Origin: Rhodoferax sp. OV413
Lineage (GTDB): Bacteria > Pseudomonadota > Gammaproteobacteria > Pseudomonadales > Pseudohongiellaceae
Assembly (NCBI GenBank): GCA_943330915.2
Contig: CALQJO020000019.1
Span: 1-49,323 of the forward strand
Direction of reading: 5' to 3'
DNA length: 49,323 bases
The notes under the pieces: model-generated
Seen by the model: the letters and a program-made list of their open reading frames with translations, nothing else
Told to the model about the DNA's origin: nothing
Database searches by the model: none
Translations under genes and position numbers: made by a program
Part shown: positions 27,255 to 34,591 of the stretch, in pieces
Numbering within the stretch: the stretch's first letter is position 1
Layout: the number at the start of each line of letters is the position of its first letter

Positions 27255-27283
27255 GTTTCTGCCGGGTCTGGCTCGGCAGAAAC
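27255..27283 (+). promoter_or_regulatory. Leader hairpin before DUF5658-like gene, copy 1
   Basis: GTTTCTGCCG (27255-27264) and CGGCAGAAAC (27274-27283) form a perfect ten-base stem with a nine-base loop. It lies between the peptide stop and the AGGAG (27288-27292) of the next gene. No T-run follows, so it is a candidate attenuator, mRNA stabiliser or processing site rather than an intrinsic terminator. Confidence 0.6.
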
Positions 27284-27299
27284 TGACAGGAGTGTTGCC

Positions 27300-27788
27300 T
27301 TGAGACCCTTTCTCTTGATTTTAGTCTATGTGATGCTGAATTTATTGGATGCGGGCACGACGGTATATTTGTTTGAAAATTTTCCATCGGGGCGCGAATT
27401 GAATCCATTTGTTGATCCGAGTAGCTGGCAAGGGCTTTTGCTGGCGCCAATCAATTTTTTTGTGTATGCAGCATTTCTGCTGTTTATAATTTTGGCAGAA
27501 AAAGGAAAACACAACATATCTGCAGAAGGTGGATTTTTTTCAAACGCAGCCCTTGCGGCGTATTTTTCGTTGTTTTTGACATTTACACAATTATTGGCGG
27601 TCATCAATAACCTGATGCCAATGGTTGGCATCAGTACGCCGATTTCATATGTCATGATGTTCATGAGCAACTTCCCTGGCAATGAGTCTCAGCATCAATG
27701 GATGTTTTTGTCGGTGCTGTATATAGTGATGGCGCCGGTGGGTTTATGGGTTGTTAAATTGATCTATCGGTCTAAAGCGGCGGCGTAA
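27300..27788 (+). CDS. DUF5658-like membrane protein, copy 1
   Basis: 162 aa with about four hydrophobic segments (roughly 3-23, 49-66, 82-103 and 133-155). The N-terminal N-L-L-D-A-G-T-T and the G-R-E-L-N-P-F motif match the pattern of the uncharacterised DUF5658 family (an Asp in helix 1, E-x-N-P after it). The start is TTG at 27300, with AGGAG at seven bases. It is 61 bases downstream of the double-glycine peptide and may protect the producer or aid export, but that is inference; many DUF5658 genes have no bacteriocin neighbour. It is 86 percent identical (140 of 162) to copy 2. Confidence 0.85.
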   Translation: MRPFLLILVYVMLNLLDAGTTVYLFENFPSGRELNPFVDPSSWQGLLLAPINFFVYAAFLLFIILAEKGKHNISAEGGFFSNAALAAYFSLFLTFTQLLAVINNLMPMVGISTPISYVMMFMSNFPGNESQHQWMFLSVLYIVMAPVGLWVVKLIYRSKAAA

Positions 27789-27849
27789 CCATTCGTTGAT
27801 ATTGAACCCATTAAAATATTTTCTAGTCTCAAGCAGGGTAACCAACCAA

Positions 27850-27885
27850 CTACTCCGCAGCCCCGGCCGCTGCCACAAAAGCCAA
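27850..27885 (-). pseudogene. ridA 3'-end remnant (fossil)
   Basis: On the minus strand this reads L-A-F-V-A-A-A-G-A-A-E then stop, against M-A-F-V-A-A-A-E-G-V-E then stop at the end of the intact ridA gene (28546). It has no upstream coding part and sits where copy 2 is followed by the true ridA end. It is therefore a by-product of the tandem duplication and not a gene. Confidence 0.75.
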
Positions 27886-27950
27886 TTTTATTTCGTGAAT
27901 TATGTCCTGCGAGCGGCAATTTTTAGCTAACTAATCGTTAAGTAATTGAG

Positions 27951-27979
27951 GTTTCTGCCGGGTCTGGCTCGGCAGAAAC
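27951..27979 (+). promoter_or_regulatory. Leader hairpin before DUF5658-like gene, copy 2
   Basis: The same GTTTCTGCCG / CGGCAGAAAC stem and GGTCTGGCT loop as in copy 1, base for base. The AGGAG and TTG start also keep the same distance. Confidence 0.6.
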
Positions 27980-27995
27980 TGACAGGAGTGTTGCC

Positions 27996-28484
27996 TTGAG
28001 ACCCTTTCTCCTGATTTTAGTCTATGTGATGCTGGATTTAATGGATGCGGGCACGACGGTGTATTTGTTTGAAAATTTTCCATCGGGGCGCGAATTGAAT
28101 CCATTTGTTGATCCGAGTAGCTGGCAAGGGAATTTGCTGGCGCCAATCAAATTTTTTGTGTATGCAGCATTTCTGCTACTTTTAATTATGGCAGAAAAAG
28201 GAAAACACAACATATCAGCAGAAGGTGGATTGTTTTCAAACGCAGCCATTGCGGCGTTTTTAGCGTTGTGTTTGATATTTTCAAAATTATTGGCGGTCAT
28301 CAATAACCTGATGCCAATGGTAGGCATCAGTACGCCGATTTCATATGTCATGATGTTCATGAGCAACTTCCCTGGCAATGAGTTTCAGCATCAATGGATG
28401 TTTTGGTCGATGCTTTTTATAGTGATGACGCCGGCAGGTTTGTGGGTTGTTAAATTGATCTATCGGTCTAAAGCGGCGGCGTAA
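27996..28484 (+). CDS. DUF5658-like membrane protein, copy 2
   Basis: 162 aa, with TTG start and AGGAG as in copy 1. The 22 differences from copy 1 are not evenly spread: positions 62-65, 79-97 and 130-147 hold 18 of them, mostly within hydrophobic segments, while 17-45 and 98-129 are identical. Both reading frames are intact, so both copies are probably expressed. It faces the convergent ridA gene 61 bases downstream. Function is unknown; a role linked to the double-glycine peptide is a hypothesis. Confidence 0.85.
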   Translation: MRPFLLILVYVMLDLMDAGTTVYLFENFPSGRELNPFVDPSSWQGNLLAPIKFFVYAAFLLLLIMAEKGKHNISAEGGLFSNAAIAAFLALCLIFSKLLAVINNLMPMVGISTPISYVMMFMSNFPGNEFQHQWMFWSMLFIVMTPAGLWVVKLIYRSKAAA

Positions 28485-28545
28485 ACATTCGTTGATATTG
28501 AACCTATTAAAATATTTTCTAGTCCCAAGCAGGGTAACCAACCAT

Positions 28546-28905
28546 TTACTCCACACCCTCCGCTGCTGCCACAAAAGCCATTTCAACCAGATAGGCCGGG
28601 TTTGCCAGTTGTGCCTGAACACAGGCGCGACTTGGCGCCGTGCCTTCCTCAAACCAGTTGTCCCAAACGCTGTTGAGCCCCGGTAGGTTGGTCAAGTCAG
28701 TCAGGTAAATTGTCACTGACAGTATGCGAGTTTTGTCACTGCCGACCTTGCCCAGTGAGATGGCTGCCTGTGTCAGTATTTGCTGAACCTGGCCGGTGAT
28801 GTCTGCAGTGAGATCGGTTTCGGGCACTTCAACAAAGTGTGCGATACCGTTGTAGACGGTGATGTCTGACCAGCGTTTGCCGGGGTTGATTCTGCGTATG
28901 CTCAT
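28546..28905 (-). CDS. RidA family protein (YjgF/YER057c/UK114)
   Basis: 119 aa. The RidA fold signature is seen in I-L-S-V-T-I-Y-L-T-D-L, and the conserved arginine lies in A-P-S-R-A-C-V-Q-A-Q, followed by L-V-E-M-A-F-V-A-A. That arginine binds the imine/enamine carboxylate in RidA deaminases. The ATG at 28905 is chosen because the protein then begins at the first strand (S-I-R-R-I-N-P-G-K-R-W-S-D); a longer reading frame to 28941 adds a poorly formed tail. It belongs to a subgroup other than the archetypal RidA, judged by the divergent N-terminus. It is monocistronic, and its 3' end was duplicated into 27850-27885. Confidence 0.87.
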   Translation of the reverse strand: MSIRRINPGKRWSDITVYNGIAHFVEVPETDLTADITGQVQQILTQAAISLGKVGSDKTRILSVTIYLTDLTNLPGLNSVWDNWFEEGTAPSRACVQAQLANPAYLVEMAFVAAAEGVE

Positions 28906-29050
28906 AGGTTTATCTGCCTTACAAAATGAGGTGGCTGGCAACGGCGGGATGCAGCTTCAGAATAGTTCTGCTGCCGCGCCGGATACAGCCGCAGGGTAAC
29001 ACGGCAGCACAGCAAAAAACGGCTGGGCGGATATCTACAACAGGCGCATA

Positions 29051-29983
29051 ATGCGCGCGTTTTCTCTTTGGTATCGGGTCATGTCGTCACGTCAGTGGTT
29101 CTGGATCATTCTTCTTGGGGCGGTCTGGGGCGGTTCCTTCATCTTTAATGCGCTGCTGATTCGCGAGTTGGGTCCTCTGTGGGTAACCGCCCTGAGGGTT
29201 AGCATTGGTGCGGTCGGCTGTTGGTTGTTTCTCTTTGTGCGTGGCAAAGCTGTTCCGTTGGAACCCATGTTGTGGCTTAAGCTGGGCTTGCTGGGTGTGC
29301 TCAATTATGCCATTCCGTTTGCTTTGTTTCCGCTGGCACAAGCAAACCTTGCCAGTGGCGTTGCGGCCATTGTGAATGCGCTGACGCCTATCATGACAGT
29401 GATTGTGTCGCACTATTGGGTCAATGGTGAGCGCATGAGCTGGAGTAAGGCCATTGGTGTTGTGGCCGGGTTCACGGGTGTGGCAATTCTGGCATCGCCT
29501 GCGTTGCAGATGGAGGGCAACTCCAAGTTGTGGGCCATTGGTGCCTGTCTTGTGGCGACTTTGTGTTATGCGCTGGCACTGAATATTGTGCGAAGTTTTC
29601 GTGATGTAGAGCCTTCGGCGTTGTCGTCAATCGCGCTCACTGGTGCGGCAGTGGTAACTGTTCCCGTTGCGTTTATCGGCGAAGGCTTGCCGGTGATGGT
29701 GTTGCCCACCACCTGGTTAGCGGCGCTGGCAATTGGTCTGATTTCAACAGCATTTACCTTTCAGATTATGTATCGCTTGTTGCCGCAAGTGGGCGCCACC
29801 AATTTTTCAACTACGACCCTGATTGCGCCGATTTCAGCGATTTTTCTGGGTTTCTGGTTCCTTGGCGAGGTCATCCTGCCATCGCACTTTATCGGCATGA
29901 TTGTGATTTTTATCGGGCTGATGTTTATTGATGGACGTTTGCCGCGTTTCATTCGCCGTTGGGTATTCTCGACCCGTGCATGA
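29051..29983 (+). CDS. DMT superfamily transporter (EamA family)
   Basis: 310 aa with ten hydrophobic segments in two EamA repeats. The first repeat begins WFWIILLGAVWGGSFIFNAL, and A-S-G-V-A-A-I-V-N-A-L-T-P-I-M-T follows; the second repeat has the matching A-T-N-F-S-T-T-T-L-I-A-P-I-S-A-I-F-L-G. Members export amino acids, nucleosides or metabolites. The ATG at 29051 is used; the ATG at 29081 (MSSRQWFW) would begin at a more usual distance from helix 1 and is a fair alternative. No operon partner: the gap to the next gene is 214 bases. Confidence 0.88.
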   Translation: MRAFSLWYRVMSSRQWFWIILLGAVWGGSFIFNALLIRELGPLWVTALRVSIGAVGCWLFLFVRGKAVPLEPMLWLKLGLLGVLNYAIPFALFPLAQANLASGVAAIVNALTPIMTVIVSHYWVNGERMSWSKAIGVVAGFTGVAILASPALQMEGNSKLWAIGACLVATLCYALALNIVRSFRDVEPSALSSIALTGAAVVTVPVAFIGEGLPVMVLPTTWLAALAIGLISTAFTFQIMYRLLPQVGATNFSTTTLIAPISAIFLGFWFLGEVILPSHFIGMIVIFIGLMFIDGRLPRFIRRWVFSTRA

Positions 29984-30153
29984 CGGGTAGAGGAGCACCA
30001 ACTTGACTGATCCCGAGTCATTCCGCGCAGACACAAACCCAGCTCAGACAAACCCGCTGCGTTTCTGCATCCACCACCTGCAGCACTCGTCTGCCTTCCT
30101 GCTATTTCGCGTATATTAGACAGCCACACATGTGAACCTCCCCCTGAAACAAA

Positions 30154-30168
30154 TGATGATTATTATCA
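30154..30168. promoter_or_regulatory. Candidate Fur box
   Basis: TGATGAT-T-ATTATCA matches the 7-1-7 Fur consensus TGATAATnATTATCA in 13 of 14 informative positions, within the longer inverted repeat AAATGAT-N7-ATCATTT. It lies 30 bases before the metallopeptidase ATG, where a repressor would cover the promoter. Confidence 0.6.
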
Positions 30169-30197
30169 TTTAAATGGTAAATGGATAAATCGCTGCC

Positions 30198-30884
30198 ATG
30201 ATTTTTGCTGCTCTAGGACTGTTACTGATTGCCAGTGCTTATCTGCCCCAGGTCTGGGTGCGATACGTGATGAAAAAACATCACCGTGACCAGCCAGATT
30301 TGCCCGGGACCGGGGGTGAACTGGCCAGACATCTGGTTCAACGCTTTCAACTCGAAGGCATCGTGGTAGAGGAAACCGATGAAGGTCGTGATCACTTTGA
30401 TCCTACAGCTAAAGCAGTAAGACTAAGCCCCAGCAACTACCATGGACGATCCGTCACCGCGGTTGCGGTTGCGGCGCATGAAGTGGGTCATGCCATTCAG
30501 TGTTACCGAAACGAGACCATCTTCGAGCTTCGCAAACAATACATGCCGATGGCGGCAAAACTGAGTCGTTATGGCGTGATGTTGATGATGTCGGTGCCGA
30601 TTGCGGCGATTGTGCTGCGCTCGCCCGTTGCTATCGGCGTGGTGATCGGCATCAGCGTCATCATGCAATTGCTTGGCGCACTGGCCTATCTGATTGTGTT
30701 GCCAGAGGAATGGGATGCAAGCTTCAACAAAGCCCTGCCTATACTGATCGAAGGCGAATACATCACTGAGGCGCAGCACCACGGTGCGCGCCAGGTTCTG
30801 AAGGCTGCCGCGCTCACGTACTTTGCCGGGGCTATGGCCAGTATCCTTAACATCGGGCGCTGGCTGATGATCCTGCGGCGCTGA
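30198..30884 (+). CDS. Membrane zinc metallopeptidase (YugP-like)
   Basis: 228 aa. The zinc motif H-E-V-G-H in VAVAAHEVGHAIQCY is at about residues 94-98. There is an N-terminal membrane segment, and two or three further segments after the active site (VMLMMSVPIAAIVL, VIGISVIMQLLGALAY and one near the C-terminus). Length and layout match B. subtilis YugP, a putative membrane neutral zinc metallopeptidase of unknown substrate. A near-consensus Fur box 30 bases upstream suggests iron-dependent control. The PlsB-like acyltransferase gene follows after 82 bases and may be co-transcribed. Confidence 0.87.
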   Translation: MIFAALGLLLIASAYLPQVWVRYVMKKHHRDQPDLPGTGGELARHLVQRFQLEGIVVEETDEGRDHFDPTAKAVRLSPSNYHGRSVTAVAVAAHEVGHAIQCYRNETIFELRKQYMPMAAKLSRYGVMLMMSVPIAAIVLRSPVAIGVVIGISVIMQLLGALAYLIVLPEEWDASFNKALPILIEGEYITEAQHHGARQVLKAAALTYFAGAMASILNIGRWLMILRR

Positions 30885-30966
30885 CGCCGGATTCGACAAG
30901 TCAGGCTGTCGTCTACATTCTCGGTTTATCGCTGAAACAATTACAACAACTGCTACCGGGACGACT

Positions 30967-32391
30967 GTGTCTGAGTCAAGCATCACCCTGCCTGTGTGGG
31001 TTTTCATTTTGCTGCTGATCGCCGCTGCCTACGCAGTGCTGATGAGTGTGTTATTTCCAAGTGTGCGCTGGTATGTCAGACGCAGGCTCAATCGCGCGGT
31101 GGACAGAATCAACACCAATCTGCAGATCCGGATCCGGCCGCTGCAGCGCACACGCCGTCAGGTGCTCATCGATCAGCTGATTTTTGATCAGGATGTTATT
31201 GCCATGATCGAGCAGATGGCACGTGATGAGAACATTCCCCGTGATGTGTTGCAGCAACGTGTGCTCAGTTACGCACGTGAGATTGTGCCCTCGTTTAATG
31301 CCTACGTGTACTACCGCGCGGTCTACTGGATATCCAAAAAACTCTCACGTTTTATCTACAGGGTTCGTGTGTCGGCGGCAGATCCGGCTGGATTGAGGAA
31401 TATTGATCCGGACTCCACGGTGGTGTTTGTGATGAACCATCGCAGCAACATGGATTATGTGCTGATCAGTTATCTTGCTGCCGAACGGGTCACCTTGTCT
31501 TTTGCGGTGGGCGAATGGGCGCGTGTGTTTCCACTGGATATGCTGATTCGTGCGATGGGCGCCTTTTTTGTGCGCCGCGGATCCCAGAACCCGCTTTACC
31601 GCAAGGTACTGGAACGTTACGTGTACATGGCCACCAAAAGTGGCGTATGTCAGGCAGTATTTCTGGAGGGCGGCTTAAGCCGCAATGGGCGCCTGGGCGA
31701 GCCAAAATTGGGGTTTCTGGACTACATATTACGTAATTATGACTGGCAGACGGATCGGTCTGTGGTGTTTGTGCCGGTCAGTATCAACTATGACCGCGTG
31801 CTTGAAGATCACAACATGGTGTCATGGGAAAGCAAGGACAAACGTCTGACTGCGCGTCAGCACCTGGCAAGGCTGCGACAGTTTCTCGGCAACAATCTGT
31901 TTGTCAGCTCGCGCGTGCGCTGGTTGCGTTATGGTTACGCCAGTGTGAACTTTGGTGTCCCGCTGTCCATGCGCGAGTATTGCCGCGAAAACGGCGTCGA
32001 CTTTAATCACCTCAATAAAGAACAGCGCATCACCAGAATTGCCGAACTGGCTAACGTGTTGATGGGCGCTCTACGATATGTGATGCCCATTATCCCGGTG
32101 CCGGTGATTGCCTCCGTGTTGTTACGAGCCGGGGAGGAGTCCTTGACCTCGCTGGAGATTGTCAGCCGCAGTGACGAGTTGCTCGACCTGATGATTACCA
32201 ATGGTGCAGCCATGAAGGCAGAGGAGAAGCCACGCTCACGCACCCTGCTGAAGAGTCTGGAGTTATTGACCGCCCGCCAGTTTGTGGTGGAGGAGAACGA
32301 TCATTACCGCATCAATCCCGCGCAGCGTGTGCTGGTTGAGTACTACGCCAACTCCATTGCTCACTGGTGGCAGGTTGAAACGCGGAACTGA
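30967..32391 (+). CDS. Glycerol-3-phosphate / lysophosphatidate acyltransferase, PlsB-like
   Basis: 474 aa. The acyltransferase block I motif N-H-R-S-N-M-D-Y (HX4D), block II F-F-V-R-R-G-S and block III FLEGGLSRNGRLGEPKLG are in the right order for the GPAT family; the E-G-G-L-S-R form is typical of PlsB-like enzymes. It is about 330 residues shorter than E. coli PlsB and has an N-terminal membrane segment. It would esterify glycerol-3-phosphate or a lyso lipid with acyl-ACP or acyl-CoA. The start is GTG with CGGGA upstream. A housekeeping PlsB would probably exist elsewhere; this may be a secondary enzyme. Confidence 0.83.
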   Translation: MSESSITLPVWVFILLLIAAAYAVLMSVLFPSVRWYVRRRLNRAVDRINTNLQIRIRPLQRTRRQVLIDQLIFDQDVIAMIEQMARDENIPRDVLQQRVLSYAREIVPSFNAYVYYRAVYWISKKLSRFIYRVRVSAADPAGLRNIDPDSTVVFVMNHRSNMDYVLISYLAAERVTLSFAVGEWARVFPLDMLIRAMGAFFVRRGSQNPLYRKVLERYVYMATKSGVCQAVFLEGGLSRNGRLGEPKLGFLDYILRNYDWQTDRSVVFVPVSINYDRVLEDHNMVSWESKDKRLTARQHLARLRQFLGNNLFVSSRVRWLRYGYASVNFGVPLSMREYCRENGVDFNHLNKEQRITRIAELANVLMGALRYVMPIIPVPVIASVLLRAGEESLTSLEIVSRSDELLDLMITNGAAMKAEEKPRSRTLLKSLELLTARQFVVEENDHYRINPAQRVLVEYYANSIAHWWQVETRN

Positions 32392-32444
32392 ATGTAGATA
32401 AAGCGCCTAAATTTTCCTAGATCAATTGAATTGGCACAAGCGTC

Positions 32445-32615
32445 GGGGAGACAGGGCAGCGGCGGACTGGCCGCATCCTTTGCATTGTTGACCGGCGCTG
32501 CGCAACTCACCCTCGCGGCGTCGCCGCTCGGAGTTCGAACAGTGCTCGCGCTTTTCCGGTCAACAACGCAACGGATAAGCGCGGCCTGATTAGTCCACCG
32601 CTGCCCTGTCTCCCC
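32445..32615. repeat. Large structured palindromic element, copy A
   Basis: Outer arms GGGGAGACAGGGCAGCGG (32445-32462) and their complement (32598-32615) are perfect over 18 bases. The next stem pairs GGCCGC (32469-32474) with GCGGCC (32581-32586), then ATCC with GGAT and TTGTTGACCGG (32485-32495) with CCGGTCAACAA (32556-32566). An inner hairpin GCGGCG-T-CGCCGC tops it. The element shares conserved blocks with 34306-34486, but its variable arm blocks differ. It fills most of the 373-base gap 32392-32764. Confidence 0.85.
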
Positions 32616-32677
32616 GCCGCTCTCTCCAGAAAGATACTGAGTGTTTGAATCCCGCACGGTTAAAGGAAGCGGTTCTT

Positions 32678-32742
32678 CAGCAGGAAAAGTGTTTTGCGAA
32701 TAATCAGGCGCGCAGCGCCATGAGCAAAAACTTTTCCTGCTG
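32678..32742. terminator. Hairpin downstream of the serine hydrolase gene
   Basis: CAGCAGGAAAAG (32678-32689) pairs perfectly with CTTTTCCTGCTG (32731-32742), followed inward by TTTTGC/GCAAAA and a GGCGC-GCA-GCGCC tip. It lies 23 bases past the stop of the minus-strand serine hydrolase gene, so it may be a transcript end or a separate repeat. It is unrelated in sequence to the large elements. Confidence 0.45.
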
Positions 32743-32764
32743 GAGAGCCGCCCCCATTCGTGAG

Positions 32765-34057
32765 TTATTTCCGCTCAGTAATCGCCCCGTAAACAAGATC
32801 CTTGCTGATCGCCTGCAACTGACGCGCGTACATCAGGTTACGGTTCTGAATCATACCGATGAAGGTCAGGTTCTCAACCGGGTCAATCCAGAACCACGTA
32901 CCACCAATGCCCCACCACCAGTAACTGCCCTCACTCATCCCATTGTTTCGAGCTGGATCGGCCACAATCGCAAAGTCCACACCAAACTGGTTGCCAGGGT
33001 AACCCGGGATTTCTGCCATACCCGCCGGCAGTTGATTGGTACGCATCGTTGTCACCGACTCGGGTGACAGGATACGCACACCATTCAACTCACCATTGTT
33101 GGCCAGCATCTGGGTGAATTTGATGTAGTCACCGATGGTGGATACCAGTCCGCCACCGCCGCCAAAGAAGGTTGCCGGATCGGGATAGTCGCCGCCCAGA
33201 GCGTCCGCCGCAGCAGTCTCCTGCAGCCCGTTTGGCGTAGATTGGTACATTTTTGCAAATCGTGCACGATCATCATCGGCAACACCAAAGCCGGTATTGT
33301 CCATGCCCAGCGGCGTAAACAGACGCTCTTGCAGGAATTCTTCAAAGGTCTGACCGGACAATACTTCAACCAGATAGCCCTGCACATCCACGGATACACT
33401 GTAATGCCACAAGGTGCCGGGTTGCTGGCGCAGCGGAATACGCGCCAGCTTGTCGATCATGTCCTTGAGTGTGCCGTTGGCATCCAGAATGTTGGCTGCT
33501 ACATACATGGAGTCAACTTGCGAGCGCGAGAACAAACCGTAGGTGAGTCCACCGGTGTGGGACATCAGTTCACGTACCGTCATTTCGTGATGGGCAGGTT
33601 CGGTGACCGGGAAGCCGCCGGGGCCATCCTCAATGGCGACCTGCAGATTGGCCAGTTCAGGGATGTGGCGGGAAACAGCATCATCCAGGGTGAGTTTGCC
33701 CTCTTCAACCAGCATCATTAGCGCCACACCGGTCACCGGTTTGGTCATGGAGTAAATGCGGAACAGGGTATCTTCTGACGCCGGAATCTGGTTCTCGACA
33801 TCCTGATACCCGTAGGCATCCATGTGCACCAGTTTGCCGTCGCGCAATAGGGCGCTGACGATGCCGGACAAATTGCCTTCATCCACTGCAGCGCGCATGC
33901 CATCGGCCAGCGCTTGCACACCGGCGCTGCTGAAGCCGGCTTCTTCCGGGGTGGCGCGCTGAATTTCCTGGGCGTTCAGAGAGAGTGGAAGAATTAATGC
34001 CAGCGCGGAACCCCAGAGCAGGTGTCGCAGGCTGCTAGCCAGTGAGTACTTTTTCAT
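32765..34057 (-). CDS. Exported serine hydrolase, class C beta-lactamase fold
   Basis: 430 aa. The ATG at 34057 gives a signal peptide (basic start, hydrophobic LLWGSALALILPLSL, cut after L-N-A-Q). The catalytic S-M-T-K lies in RIYSMTKPVTGVALMML; Y-S-V is the second motif and G-I-G-G-T-W-F-W the third region. It is close in layout to 25487-26788. The reading frame stays open upstream through the structured element at 34306-34486, but that extension has no signal or ribosome site and is rejected. AGAGG precedes the chosen start. It is flanked by the two structured elements, as a single-gene unit. Confidence 0.9.
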   Translation of the reverse strand: MKKYSLASSLRHLLWGSALALILPLSLNAQEIQRATPEEAGFSSAGVQALADGMRAAVDEGNLSGIVSALLRDGKLVHMDAYGYQDVENQIPASEDTLFRIYSMTKPVTGVALMMLVEEGKLTLDDAVSRHIPELANLQVAIEDGPGGFPVTEPAHHEMTVRELMSHTGGLTYGLFSRSQVDSMYVAANILDANGTLKDMIDKLARIPLRQQPGTLWHYSVSVDVQGYLVEVLSGQTFEEFLQERLFTPLGMDNTGFGVADDDRARFAKMYQSTPNGLQETAAADALGGDYPDPATFFGGGGGLVSTIGDYIKFTQMLANNGELNGVRILSPESVTTMRTNQLPAGMAEIPGYPGNQFGVDFAIVADPARNNGMSEGSYWWWGIGGTWFWIDPVENLTFIGMIQNRNLMYARQLQAISKDLVYGAITERK

Positions 34058-34305
34058 GTCAGGCCTCTTTTGTTTTAACTTTTTTGGTTTGATTAGTGAT
34101 GCGTTTGATCCTGGCGTTCGTTGCAGGTGGTGGTTGAACCTGACGTCGAACAGTCGTTCCGGAGTGTAGCCTAGAGCATAGGGGCGGGCTACATGAAAGA
34201 AGTCAGGTTGTGGGGGATTTGAGGTGGGTGCCTTTTTGCATTGGCTGCCAGTGCGTTTCGGTAATGCGTTGAGTTTCAGGCGCGGTGTTGATTCATGAAC
34301 GTCCG

Positions 34306-34486
34306 CAACGGGGAGGCCGTGTGGCAACGGACTGGCCGCATCCTCTGACGGGTTGCCCGGCGTTGCGCAACTCGTCCTCAGGCGCTGTGCGCCTTGCGAA
34401 CTCGGACAGTGCTCACGCTGTTTCGGGCAACCCGTCAGAGGATAAGCGCGGCCTGATGAGTCTGTTACCACACGGCCTCCCCGTTG
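34306..34486. repeat. Large structured palindromic element, copy B
   Basis: Same orientation as copy A, 1865 bases further right. CAACGGGGAGGCCGTGTGG (34306-34324) pairs with its perfect complement at 34468-34486; ATCCTCTGACGGGTTGCCCG (34340-34359) pairs perfectly with 34424-34443; the tip is AGGCGC-TGT-GCGCCT. Shared blocks with A include ACTGGCCGCATCC, TGCGCAACTC, ACAGTGCTC and GGATAAGCGCGGCCTGAT. It fills much of the 534-base gap 34058-34591; the rest is the serine hydrolase promoter region. Confidence 0.85.
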
Positions 34487-34591
34487 CTCTCTCCGACTTT
34501 TGCGAGTAGGGAAGTTTGGTCATCGTGCTAAGACGTGATCTGCAGTAACATCCCGGTAGTAAGAATTTTTGCCTTGGATTTCAGGAGAGCA

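Larger units (their letters stand above)
27215..27885. repeat. Tandem duplication, copy 1
   Basis: From the last codons of the double-glycine peptide to the ridA fossil, this segment repeats at 27912-28590 with an offset of 696 bases. It includes the leader hairpin, a DUF5658-like gene, a trailing segment with CATTCGTTGATATTGAAC and a 12-codon remnant of ridA. The boundaries are degenerate, so the ends are approximate. Confidence 0.9.
27912..28590. repeat. Tandem duplication, copy 2
   Basis: Second copy of the unit at 27215-27885. It holds the same leader hairpin, a DUF5658-like gene and the intact ridA 3' end. Bases 27931-28010 match 27235-27314 almost completely, with a single T/C difference near the end, while the coding part is less alike. 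Confidence 0.9.

Noticed and set aside
27255-27283. Intrinsic terminator after the GG peptide
   Set aside because: The stem is strong but no T-run follows, and the downstream gene has its ribosome site directly after it.
34058-34471. N-terminal extension of the serine hydrolase through the structured element
   Set aside because: It would place the signal peptide in the middle of the protein, and its codons are those of the palindrome; the ATG at 34057 fits far better.
32445-34486. Integron attC sites
   Set aside because: The elements are longer, lack clear RYYYAAC/GTTRRRY ends and there is no integron integrase in the window. GTTAAGT near 27241 matches the core motif by chance and has no partner arm.
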